Part shown: in pieces, positions 20,992 through 28,702 of the stretch | How positions within the stretch are numbered: position 1 is the first letter of the stretch | Layout of the letters: each line of letters opens with the position of its first letter | Assembly (NCBI RefSeq): GCF_002699985.1 | Contig: NZ_LKBT01000005.1 | Span: 62,001 to 126,000 of the forward strand | Direction of reading: 5' to 3' | Origin: Pseudomonas sp. ICMP 561 | GTDB lineage: Bacteria > Pseudomonadota > Gammaproteobacteria > Pseudomonadales > Pseudomonadaceae | Length of the DNA stretch: 64,000 nt | Made by a program: the position numbers and the translations under genes | Notes under the pieces: generated by a model | Database searches by the model: none | What the model was told of the DNA's origin: nothing | The model's input: only the letters and a program-made list of their open reading frames with translations

Positions 20992-23658
20992 ATGGCGTCT
21001 AAAACAACCGGCTTTGACCATACAGCTCTTCACCAGCGTCGTTCCAGCGATGAGTCCCGGCTCAAAAGGATGGCGCGCTGGTTCTCGGAGGATTACCCCG
21101 ATATTCATGGGCTGGCGTATGTTCAGGCACGCAGGATCCTGAAAAAACATTCCGCCGGACATCTCAACCCGGACAGGATTTACTGGCATCGTTTTACTGA
21201 CGGCACCCGCTCCAGCCCGCGGACATTCACTGGGTGGGAACATGTTGGTCAGCCCGCCGAATCAATGACGCTGGTGGAGCTGGTCATGCATCGCTTCAGC
21301 GCCGAGGATCAGGACGCGACGCCCGGTACGCTGCAACAGACGGGTGGCTTTTACACCGATGGGCCAGAGTGCCGGGTTTTCAACGAGCATAACGAAGTCG
21401 CGCTTTTGCCCCGGGATGTGCTGAATGATTTCTGGGCTGCGGACTTCGCGGCGATCTACACAGGCGCCGTGTCGCACTTCTGGGCCGCCCATGGCGAAAA
21501 TTTTCGCACCCTTGCCAAAGCGCATTTTCTCGCCGCTGCCGCGAATGCGAAACGTGCCGGCAGGTTGCTGGATGAGCACTACCAGACGGTCATTCATGCC
21601 GTAGCCGCCTCAGTGCCGGAGGTCATGACCCGCGCGGTGCTCCGTGCGCGTGTCGTTCCTCAGTCCGGCATCACGTTTCGCAGTTTCGATATCGGAGAGT
21701 ATGTCGCCCACGACATTATTCGAATTGTCGATGGCAAGGGAGGCCAGATCCTATATGTGCCTTCTCAGCGGCCTGCGTTTCATTTCTTTGCCAGTGATGC
21801 TGCGTTGCAAGCCTGGGTGTTGGAGCAATGCGCGACTGACGCGTCGCGATCGGCCTTTACGTTGCATTTCTTTTCCTCACAAGCCGCCAAGGAGCAGGAC
21901 AGCGGAGTGTTTGACAGTTGGATCGGGCAATTGCAAAGGCATGAGTGGGCCGATCAGAAAGTCATCAATCGCATCGATCAGCAGATTGTCACAGACGTGT
22001 TCGAGCATCTGCGTGAACGTGCCCAGGCCAACATGCAGGCGCAGGCGTATCTGCTGCTCACTTCGAACTCCGACCTGCGCAAGCAAATGATGATGGGCTA
22101 TCTGAACGCCTTCACTCAGGTGTTCGACGGGATCGCCCCATTGGCATGGCCGTTGACCCTTACGCTCGTGGGGGCCGCACTCACCAATGTCGGTTTAAGC
22201 ATTGATCAGGCCCTTAACGGCAACACTTCAAGGCTGCGCAAGGCCGGGGTGATCAGCGCTATTCTCAATTCGGTTTTTGTGGTGTTCAACCTGCCGGACC
22301 TGGCGGGGGCGGGCGCCGCGTTGTCGGAAACGGGCGCTGCAATTGAAACGGTGGATGACTGGGTGCCTGCTCAAAATAGCGATGCGTTTCTGGCCGAAAT
22401 GCGCGGTAACGTGATTCTGGATGAAGACATTGCTGATGCGTCCGGGCACATGCAAGGCATCAGGGTGCTAACCAATGGTGAAACGTGGATTGAAATCCGC
22501 AACCTGCCTTATCGTGTTTCATACAACAGCTCCTTGCGAACCTGGGCCATCGTCAACCCTCAAAATCCGTTCGCTTTCTTTGGCTTCAAACCGGTACGGC
22601 TCAATGCTGTGGGAGAGTGGGAGTTACTGGCTCCACCGCGCCTGGGTGGCGGTTCCCCGATAGATGCAGTTGAAGGCGTAACGTCATCCACTGGGTCCCA
22701 GCTACAGCCACTGATCCCGACCCGATCCGCATTCTGGGACACCTACATGCGCTTCGATCTGCTCGAAGAGGAGCAGCTCTCCAAAATAGCCCTCGCGCGA
22801 CAGAAGGCGGTGGTGGATGACTGCGTTCGGGAATACGACCCTGCTTCGGATTTCGACTCGGAAATGGACACGGGTGGATTCATCAGCACCGATGAACACG
22901 GCAACCGGCTATTGGTTGACGCTTGGGGCGACGAGCATCGGCTGTTCAAAACCGAGGATGAGTACATTGGTGGTCGTGTATCTGATTACACCGCGCGCGA
23001 CGAAGATTTCAACGTTTACCTGCGCACCGGCGAATCGACACTTCCCAATCAGATCGAAATGATCGAAGAGCTTGCCGAAGATATCGACAGCATCGGCTGC
23101 AACAACGACGTGGACCTGTATCGAGGTGGCAGCGGCCATCGCAGTACGTCGGGTATTACGTTTCGCAGCGGCAAGATTAAGGTGGGGGATATTCTGGTCA
23201 ACACTGACTTCACCTCGTTCAGCGAAAACCCGTATGTGGCGCGTATCTTTTCCAGTAGCCAGGGCGGCGTGCAATCGCATATTTTTCAGCTGCACATCAC
23301 CGACGGTGCGGTGATCAGGTTCGACGATACCTCCATCGTTTTCGAACTTCCGGCCAAGGCCTATCGCACGGCAACCCCAATTGCGCCTTTTTCGGGTGAT
23401 TGGGAGGAGGCCGAATCAGTCTTCAAGCCCGGTACCTTTTTCAAGATCGAAAACATTGAGGAGGTTGTGGGCGAGCATTTTAAATTCATCAAAGTGCGCT
23501 TGAGCGAAAGTCCAGCCGGTCGTCATCGTACCGGTGAGCCTGCAGGCCGTATTTTTGATCTGCGCACGGGCGAGCCATTCAGTCGTGAGCAGTACTCGGC
23601 GAAACTCGGGCCGCAAGGGGCAGCGCTGCTGGATATGTTCTTCCCGTCGGCGACCTGA
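20992..23658 (+). CDS. DUF6543 (dermonecrotic-toxin-like) protein with C-terminal ADP-ribosyltransferase domain, copy 2
   Basis: An 888-residue paralogue of the 15860 protein, alignable along its whole length. It has EDYPDIHGLAYVQARRIL, YWHRF, PRTFTGW, GGFYTDG, the shared LTSNSDLRK stretch, and then the same C-terminal domain: Arg711 in LYRGGS, Ser742-Ser744 in FTSFSENPYVARIF, and Glu806-Ala-Glu808 followed by SVFKPGTFFKI. All three signature positions are intact in both copies. The start at 20992 follows AAAGGAA. It ends 1 base before the convergent acyl-CoA dehydrogenase gene. It is probably injected into or released at another cell; no secretion signal is visible. Confidence 0.85.
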   Translation: MASKTTGFDHTALHQRRSSDESRLKRMARWFSEDYPDIHGLAYVQARRILKKHSAGHLNPDRIYWHRFTDGTRSSPRTFTGWEHVGQPAESMTLVELVMHRFSAEDQDATPGTLQQTGGFYTDGPECRVFNEHNEVALLPRDVLNDFWAADFAAIYTGAVSHFWAAHGENFRTLAKAHFLAAAANAKRAGRLLDEHYQTVIHAVAASVPEVMTRAVLRARVVPQSGITFRSFDIGEYVAHDIIRIVDGKGGQILYVPSQRPAFHFFASDAALQAWVLEQCATDASRSAFTLHFFSSQAAKEQDSGVFDSWIGQLQRHEWADQKVINRIDQQIVTDVFEHLRERAQANMQAQAYLLLTSNSDLRKQMMMGYLNAFTQVFDGIAPLAWPLTLTLVGAALTNVGLSIDQALNGNTSRLRKAGVISAILNSVFVVFNLPDLAGAGAALSETGAAIETVDDWVPAQNSDAFLAEMRGNVILDEDIADASGHMQGIRVLTNGETWIEIRNLPYRVSYNSSLRTWAIVNPQNPFAFFGFKPVRLNAVGEWELLAPPRLGGGSPIDAVEGVTSSTGSQLQPLIPTRSAFWDTYMRFDLLEEEQLSKIALARQKAVVDDCVREYDPASDFDSEMDTGGFISTDEHGNRLLVDAWGDEHRLFKTEDEYIGGRVSDYTARDEDFNVYLRTGESTLPNQIEMIEELAEDIDSIGCNNDVDLYRGGSGHRSTSGITFRSGKIKVGDILVNTDFTSFSENPYVARIFSSSQGGVQSHIFQLHITDGAVIRFDDTSIVFELPAKAYRTATPIAPFSGDWEEAESVFKPGTFFKIENIEEVVGEHFKFIKVRLSESPAGRHRTGEPAGRIFDLRTGEPFSREQYSAKLGPQGAALLDMFFPSAT

Positions 23659-23659
23659 T

Positions 23660-25462
23660 TCAGAACCATTCATTCTGCATGGCCAGGCATAGATCATCAC
23701 GCGCTTCAAGAATCGCCAGCTCGTGATGGCAGCCCGGTACCTCCCACGTCAGGAAGTACCGGGCGGCCTGCAGTTTGCCCTGATAGAAGCCCCTATCGGC
23801 CTCGCTGCCATTGGCGAGGCCTTGTTGTGCGCGAATGGCCTGTTCCAGCCAGCGCCAGCCGATCACTGTATGACCGAAGACCTTGAGGTAAAGCGCCGAA
23901 TTGGCCAGGGTCGTGTTCACTTTTCCCTGCGCCAGATCGCCCAGCAGGCTGAGTGTCACGGCTTGCAGGCGCGCCACCAGTTGCTCCAGTGGCTGGCGCA
24001 GTTCGGTCAGTGCTTCATGTGCCCGAGCGCGTTGCGAGGTTTCGGCAATCAGCCGCAATAATTGCTTGAGGCCCGTACCGCCGTTTTGCGCCAGCTTGCG
24101 GCCCAGCAGATCCAGCGACTGAATACCGTTGGTGCCTTCGTGAATCGGGTTCAGGCGGTTGTCGCGGTAATACTGCTCCACCGGGTATTCCCGGGTGTAG
24201 CCATGGCCTCCCAGAATCTGAATCGCCAGTTCGTTGGCTTTCAGGCAAAACTCCGACGGCCAGGCTTTGACGACCGGCGTGAGCAAGTCCAGCAACTGTT
24301 GGGCACTCTGACGCGCCTCTTCGGTTTCTCCGGTGGTGGTGTCATCGAACAGTCGCGCCGCATACAGGCCCAGATCGAACGCCCCTTCCACGTAAGCTTT
24401 TTGGGTGAGCAGCATGCGCTTGACGTCGGCGTGCTGGATGATCGGCACCGGAGCGCTTTCCGGGCTCTTGCTGTCAGGCAGACGTCCTTGTGGCCGTTCG
24501 CGAGCGTAATCAAGCGAATACAGATAACCCGCGTAACCCAGCATGACCGCACCCATGCCCACGCCAATACGCGCCTCGTTCATCATCTGAAACATGCAGT
24601 TCAGGCCCTGATGCGGCTTGCCCACAAGGTAGCCAACGCATCGCCCGTTATCACCGAAGTTAAGGGCTGTTGAGGTGGTGCCGCGCCAGCCCATCTTGTG
24701 GAACAGCCCGGCCAGAACCACATCGTTACGCGGCCCGAGGCTGCCGTCTTCGTTGACCAGAAACTTGGGCACGATAAACAGTGAAATACCTTTCACCCCT
24801 GCAGGTGCATCCGGCAGCTTGGCGAGCACCATGTGCACGATGTTTTCCGACAACTGATGATCGCCGCCTGAGATAAAAATCTTGTTGCCCCGCAGGCGAT
24901 AGCTGCCGTCGGCGGCCGGCTCGGCACGGGTGCGAATGTCTGAAAGTGATGAGCCTGCGTGGGGCTCCGTCAAGGCCATGGTGCCGAAGAAGCGCCCTTC
25001 GATCATCGGTTGCAGGAAGCGCCTTTTCTGCTCTTCGCTGCCGAAACTTTCGATCAGGTTTGCCGCGCCCATGGTCAGGAACGGGTAAGCCGTAGAGCCT
25101 GCATTCGCAGCCTGAAAGTGAGCGAAGCAGGCTTGGGATAAAAGCGTCGGTAACTGCATGCCGCCGTCTTCAAAGCTGCGTGCTGCATTCAGAAAGCCCG
25201 CTTCGAGAAACGCATCAACCGCAGGCTTGACCTCAGGAATCAGAACAGCTTCGCCATTTTCATAGCGTGGCTCGTTTTCATCAGCTTTGCGGTTGTGTGG
25301 CGCGAAATACTTTTCAGCGATGGTGCGCGCCGTGCCAATCGCGGCATCGAACGTCTCCCGATTGTGCTCGGCAAACCGCTCACGCCGGGTCAGCGCTTCG
25401 GCGTCCAGCACTTCGTAAAGCTCGAACGCCAGATTGCGGGAACTGAGCAGCGACTCGGACAT
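23660..25462 (-). CDS. Acyl-CoA dehydrogenase, long (600-residue) type
   Basis: An FAD enzyme that introduces the 2,3 double bond in acyl-CoA, with an extra C-terminal domain, as in the 600-residue DmdC-like group. Visible are the FAD-binding TMALTEPHAGSSLSDIRT near residue 165, NKIFISGG, QILGGHGYTREYPVEQYYRD, and the catalytic glutamate in IHEGTNGIQ. The substrate cannot be read from the sequence; in Pseudomonas such genes serve fatty acid breakdown. It is a single gene, convergent with the second toxin. Confidence 0.93.
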   Translation of the reverse strand: MSESLLSSRNLAFELYEVLDAEALTRRERFAEHNRETFDAAIGTARTIAEKYFAPHNRKADENEPRYENGEAVLIPEVKPAVDAFLEAGFLNAARSFEDGGMQLPTLLSQACFAHFQAANAGSTAYPFLTMGAANLIESFGSEEQKRRFLQPMIEGRFFGTMALTEPHAGSSLSDIRTRAEPAADGSYRLRGNKIFISGGDHQLSENIVHMVLAKLPDAPAGVKGISLFIVPKFLVNEDGSLGPRNDVVLAGLFHKMGWRGTTSTALNFGDNGRCVGYLVGKPHQGLNCMFQMMNEARIGVGMGAVMLGYAGYLYSLDYARERPQGRLPDSKSPESAPVPIIQHADVKRMLLTQKAYVEGAFDLGLYAARLFDDTTTGETEEARQSAQQLLDLLTPVVKAWPSEFCLKANELAIQILGGHGYTREYPVEQYYRDNRLNPIHEGTNGIQSLDLLGRKLAQNGGTGLKQLLRLIAETSQRARAHEALTELRQPLEQLVARLQAVTLSLLGDLAQGKVNTTLANSALYLKVFGHTVIGWRWLEQAIRAQQGLANGSEADRGFYQGKLQAARYFLTWEVPGCHHELAILEARDDLCLAMQNEWF

Positions 25463-25621
25463 GACCCTGTACCTTGTTGTTGAAGTGGGTTGAGTCTAGG
25501 CGCGTGTTTTTGAGCTGCACAGGATGATTGATTTGGGTGATGGTGGGGGAAAGCAGGCGTGAGGCTGCTTGCAGGTGCTGCTCATCAAAAAAATGTAATC
25601 ACCTGATCTGGAATGCTTTTC

Positions 25622-25693
25622 TGTAGGAGCTGCCGAAGGCTGCGAAGCATTTCTCCTGATACACCGCGATCGCAGCCTTCGGCAGCTCCTACA
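25622..25693. repeat. REP-type inverted repeat (TGTAGGAGCTGCCGAAGGCTGCGA family)
   Basis: Perfect 20-plus-base arms (TGTAGGAGCTGCCGAAGGCT ... AGCCTTCGGCAGCTCCTACA) with a loop of about 25 bases. The same family occurs at 27170 and 58237, and as a half-degenerate copy at 3607. Confidence 0.9.
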
Positions 25694-25771
25694 AGCCCAG
25701 TGTTTGCTGCGAGACAGCGCCGTGTCAGGTAGGAGGCAACTTGTTGCCGAGACGGCTTGTCTGGCTGGAAT

Positions 25772-25984
25772 TTATCGAGCTTCAACTCCCGCTAATGAGC
25801 GATCCAGTTCGGTCCGGGCCATGCCGATCAGGTGAACGACGGAAAAGGCCAGGTCGCGTTTCGGGCCGTTGAGGCTGTCGCCGGATTCGTAGGCGGTGGC
25901 GGCTGCGCAACGCAGGAGTTCGGAGATGTGGAGAAGGGATTGTTCGAGCGTGAGCTGCGGTGGAGCTGGCGTTACTGTTGTCAT
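25772..25984 (-). CDS. Small Pseudomonas protein, DUF3077/DUF6124-like
   Basis: A 70-residue helical protein: LEQSLLHISELLRCAAATAYESGDSLNGPKRDLAFSV. The SGDSLNGPKRDLAFSVVHLI block is a recurring pattern of small multicopy Pseudomonas proteins that I associate with DUF3077/DUF6124. Function unknown. The ATG follows GAGGAA. Upstream lies an unusual 230-base structured leader. Confidence 0.7.
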   Translation of the reverse strand: MTTVTPAPPQLTLEQSLLHISELLRCAAATAYESGDSLNGPKRDLAFSVVHLIGMARTELDRSLAGVEAR

Positions 25985-26225
25985 CGTAAGTGTTCCTCAT
26001 TGGTCCACCGGACAATCGCTGCTAAACGATTGAGGGTGGCGGCTTTGTCGCGGGTTAGCAGACCGGGAAACACTTACCAAAACCGGCGCACTCGAAAGTG
26101 CCCCACGCAAAGCCGCCATAGCGTCGTATCTTGCGTGGTAAGCGTTCATCAGGCTGCTAAACCCGATCACTGATGAGCAGTGACCGACGCAGCCTAGAGA
26201 GGCAAGAACACCCACGCAACGGGGT
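25985..26225 (-). ncRNA. Structured leader, possibly related to phage P4-type immunity/Ash leaders
   Basis: The stretch before the 25772 gene has a hairpin TCACTG-ATGAG-CAGTGA (about 26168-26184) and can be read as a 72-codon frame from a GTG at 26215 to 25997, whose translation contains SSVIGFSSLMNAYHARYDAM and APVLVSVSRSANP. The phrasing resembles Ash/Icd-like leader ORFs of P4-type satellites, where the RNA itself, not the peptide, is the regulator. I remember similar blocks upstream of DUF3077-type genes. This is pattern recognition only, without alignment. Confidence 0.3.
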
Positions 26226-26753
26226 CAGGAGTCTCTAGGAAGTTTCACGCAGAAGAAAGGGACAAGCCTGTCGGAAACGCCCAATTTTCAGGGCGTTTCG
26301 TTAGCGAAAGTAACCGGGTTGCTGTCGGATATTCCCGCATTCCACCCACATGCCGTCGTGGGACCGGCTTCAGTCCGGCGCAGTCGCAGATGTCAGGGTG
26401 TCAGAGGAATTGCCTTCCATGCTAAAGCCAGTGTCCCGTCGATGTATGGAAAAAGAGAGGCAGGTGCAAGAAACGCCGTTCTTGGAGCTTCTAAAGGGCG
26501 TAAGTAACCTGAAATAAATCGTGGCTTTTGTTAACCGGTATTTTTATTGATGGTGAGCGACTAGTCTTCTGAGCCATAGATTAGTTTGGCATCAGTTAAG
26601 TAGCTAATTCTTCTAAATGATGGCTAGCTGGTTGTTATCTAAGAGGTTTATGTCTGAAAGTCGGGCTTGCCTGTTTTTTGCACATTAAGGCTTCCTAAGT
26701 TATGCTCAAGATGCGTTCGGATAATCCAGCGTGAACGTTACAGGAGTTTGATC
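26226..26753. other. Gene-free stretch with a hairpin and a decayed REP
   Basis: It contains a perfect hairpin GAAACGCCC-AATTTTCA-GGGCGTTTC at about 26275-26300 without a T-tract, a decayed REP element (26354-26441), and then about 250 AT-rich bases leading to the 26754 gene, whose CAGGAG ribosome binding site is clear. No gene is evident. Confidence 0.5.
26354..26441. repeat. Degenerate REP of the GTAGGACCGGCTTCAGCCGG family
   Basis: The left arm GTGGGACCGGCTTCAGTCCG and the right arm ATGCTAAAGCCAGTGTCCC still pair in part. Many mismatches suggest an old copy. Confidence 0.5.
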
Positions 26754-27062
26754 ATGGCAAGTATTGGAGATATAAAAAAGGCACGAACCTATGATATTGA
26801 TCCGCCGGGGCTGGAGTTTCCTTCCTCGGGAGGAGTCACGTTGGTGATTAACTACCCTTATCCTGACGATGTGGGAATATATATTAGAGGTTTTTTTAGC
26901 CCGGAGTTTACTAAATTCATTAGAAGTCCGGTTTTTCCGCTGAGAGAACCCATACCTCAGAATCTACTTGATGCAAACGCCGGGTCGTTATTGCAATTTC
27001 AGTACTCAATCACCAGTACCGATTCTTATTTCCTATCGGGGCTGACTTATATGCAGACCTGA
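26754..27062 (+). CDS. Small hypothetical beta-rich protein
   Basis: A 102-residue protein with no signal peptide, starting MASIGDIKKARTYDIDPPGL behind CAGGAG. The rest is rich in aromatic residues and short beta-strand-like stretches (VTLVINYPYPDDVGIYIRGF). I do not recognise it. It lies in AT-rich DNA and converges with the delta-60-repeat gene, with a REP between them. The ribosome-binding context (CAGGAG...GATCATGG) resembles that of the small gene at 60081. Confidence 0.65.
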   Translation: MASIGDIKKARTYDIDPPGLEFPSSGGVTLVINYPYPDDVGIYIRGFFSPEFTKFIRSPVFPLREPIPQNLLDANAGSLLQFQYSITSTDSYFLSGLTYMQT

Positions 27063-27169
27063 TTCGTCCTGTAACTGGACTGTGTGAATCGTCTGTTGTG
27101 TAGTTTTCCGATCTATAGGAGATTGCTTTGTGGCCTGACACAGCGCTGTCGCGAAGCAAACATTGGACC

Positions 27170-27241
27170 TGTAGGAGCTGCCGAAGGCTGCGATCGCGGT
27201 GTATCAAAAGAAATGCTTCGCAGCCTTCGGCAGCTCCTACA
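27170..27241. repeat. REP-type inverted repeat (TGTAGGAGCTGCCGAAGGCTGCGA family)
   Basis: Perfect arms TGTAGGAGCTGCCGAAGGCT and its complement around a loop holding a 3-base variant of the 25622 copy. It is located between convergent genes. Confidence 0.9.
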
Positions 27242-27280
27242 CAAAATGCATTTCAATCCATTAAAGCTATCTGTCAGGTC

Positions 27281-28432
27281 TTACGCCAGCAACCTCAACA
27301 GCGTAGTGGTCGACCCGGATGTTCCGCCAATAAGTATCTTGCCGTCAGGCTGAACCATCACGGCTTTCACGAAACCGATCTGTTCATTGGTAAACGTGAT
27401 TGAGCCTGTCCCTTCGTTGCCGAATTCGATGTCCATCAAGCCATCAGGTAGGTAGCGAGTCAGCTGGTTGCCAGTCATCACACCGCGATTAGCCACCAGG
27501 ATTCTGCCACCTGCCTGCAGTGTCATGTCTTCGCCGACTTCGCCTGGGATGCTCAAGGGTTCGCCGCGATTGAATGTAGTGTCGATTCGCCCGGTGGCGG
27601 TCAGGCGAATCATGTGGCTGCCTGCGCCGAGATCGGAGCCGGAGCTGTTGATCAGCGCAAGAACTTTGCCATCAGAGAGGGCGATTACTCTGCGACACGC
27701 GTTGTAACGGGCATCCACCATCCGGACTTTGTACACACCGCCGTCGGCAAATCCTTGATCCAGTTCGCCTGTACGGGTCATACGCAGAATGTAGCCATCA
27801 TTGCCTACTTCCCCGGCCAGATAAAATGAGTCATCACTACCGCGCGCCATGTGCAAGGTAGATACATAACTATTGCCGGTGAGGAAAGTTGCTTTACCGC
27901 CAATGCCGAAATAGGGTTCTTCTGTCTCGTAATTACGGCAATAAATCACGCCGCCGTTACGGTCGGAGCTGGCCAACAAGACGGCTTCATCCATCCCGAG
28001 TAATCGTGGAGTGGAATATTGCGGACCTTCGGCAAGATCCATGATGTACATGAGTCGCCCTTCGTGATCATACCGGAGGAGCGGAAGTTGTTGGGACGCT
28101 GATCCGGTGATGAAGAACGATCCATCGTTCAGCCTGGCGAAACCGCTGGCGCTCTGTGCCAGGATGCTGGGTGGCGCGATGGTCAGGCCGTCCTGTCTGT
28201 CCCCGAAGCGGGTGTCGAAGGTACCGTTGAGGTAGAGGGAGGCAACGCCCGGAATGGACAAGTTCGGTGTTTCGCGTTCGTAGGCCCCGTAGATCATTAA
28301 ACGCAGGCCGGACGCATCCGTAGCCAGGTTCGACAAGTCATTACGGAAGTTGCCAGGCGGACGGACGTCAAGTTTGCCATTGACACCAAAGGCAGGATCA
28401 AACTCAATTCTTTGATTTTGTAAGATAGTCAT
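27281..28432 (-). CDS. Delta-60-repeat (beta-propeller-like) protein
   Basis: A 383-residue protein built from about six repeats of 50-60 residues ending in phrases such as FDPAFGVNGKL, FDTRFGDRQD, LDQGFADGGVY, IDTTFNRGEPL and MDIEFGNEGTG. This spacing and the D-x-x-FG-x-G signature define the delta-60 repeat (TIGR02608), thought to fold as a propeller. It has no signal peptide. Function is unknown; in Pseudomonas these proteins occur as scattered paralogues. The start at 28432 has only a weak GAG upstream. Confidence 0.85.
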   Translation of the reverse strand: MTILQNQRIEFDPAFGVNGKLDVRPPGNFRNDLSNLATDASGLRLMIYGAYERETPNLSIPGVASLYLNGTFDTRFGDRQDGLTIAPPSILAQSASGFARLNDGSFFITGSASQQLPLLRYDHEGRLMYIMDLAEGPQYSTPRLLGMDEAVLLASSDRNGGVIYCRNYETEEPYFGIGGKATFLTGNSYVSTLHMARGSDDSFYLAGEVGNDGYILRMTRTGELDQGFADGGVYKVRMVDARYNACRRVIALSDGKVLALINSSGSDLGAGSHMIRLTATGRIDTTFNRGEPLSIPGEVGEDMTLQAGGRILVANRGVMTGNQLTRYLPDGLMDIEFGNEGTGSITFTNEQIGFVKAVMVQPDGKILIGGTSGSTTTLLRLLA

Positions 28433-28654
28433 TCTCTAAACTCTAATTGCGTTAATTATATAGTTTTCGAAAGATTAAATAATCAGTCGATAGAGGCGTT
28501 TAATCACAGAGTATTAGAGAGTGCAATGAATTTTTTTAGTGTCGCATTGCAGGCGTATGGGTGAGGTATATAGTGCTATTATTCTGCATGGTTTAAATCT
28601 ATTTCTATAGCGAATCAATAAGTGGCTTAGTTGTCAATGTTTTAAAGTTTTGGC
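28433..28654. other. AT-rich gene-free stretch downstream of putA and upstream of the delta-60 gene
   Basis: About 220 bases with many A/T runs, probably containing the promoter of the delta-60-repeat gene. No gene or repeat was recognised. Confidence 0.4.
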
Positions 28655-28685
28655 AATAAAAAAGAGAGCCGAAGCTCTCTCTTTT
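28655..28685 (-). terminator. Rho-independent terminator of putA
   Basis: On the minus strand the RNA reads AGAGAGC-UUCG-GCUCUCU followed by UUUUUA. A 7-bp stem with the very stable UUCG loop and a U-tract lies 18 bases after the putA stop. An A-run on the other side means it could also work in the plus direction. Confidence 0.9.
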
Positions 28686-28702
28686 AATTGCCAGTCAGCC
28701 CA

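Noticed and set aside
25585..25785. 66-codon frame between acyl-CoA dehydrogenase and the DUF3077-like gene
   Set aside because: Most of it is REP sequence.
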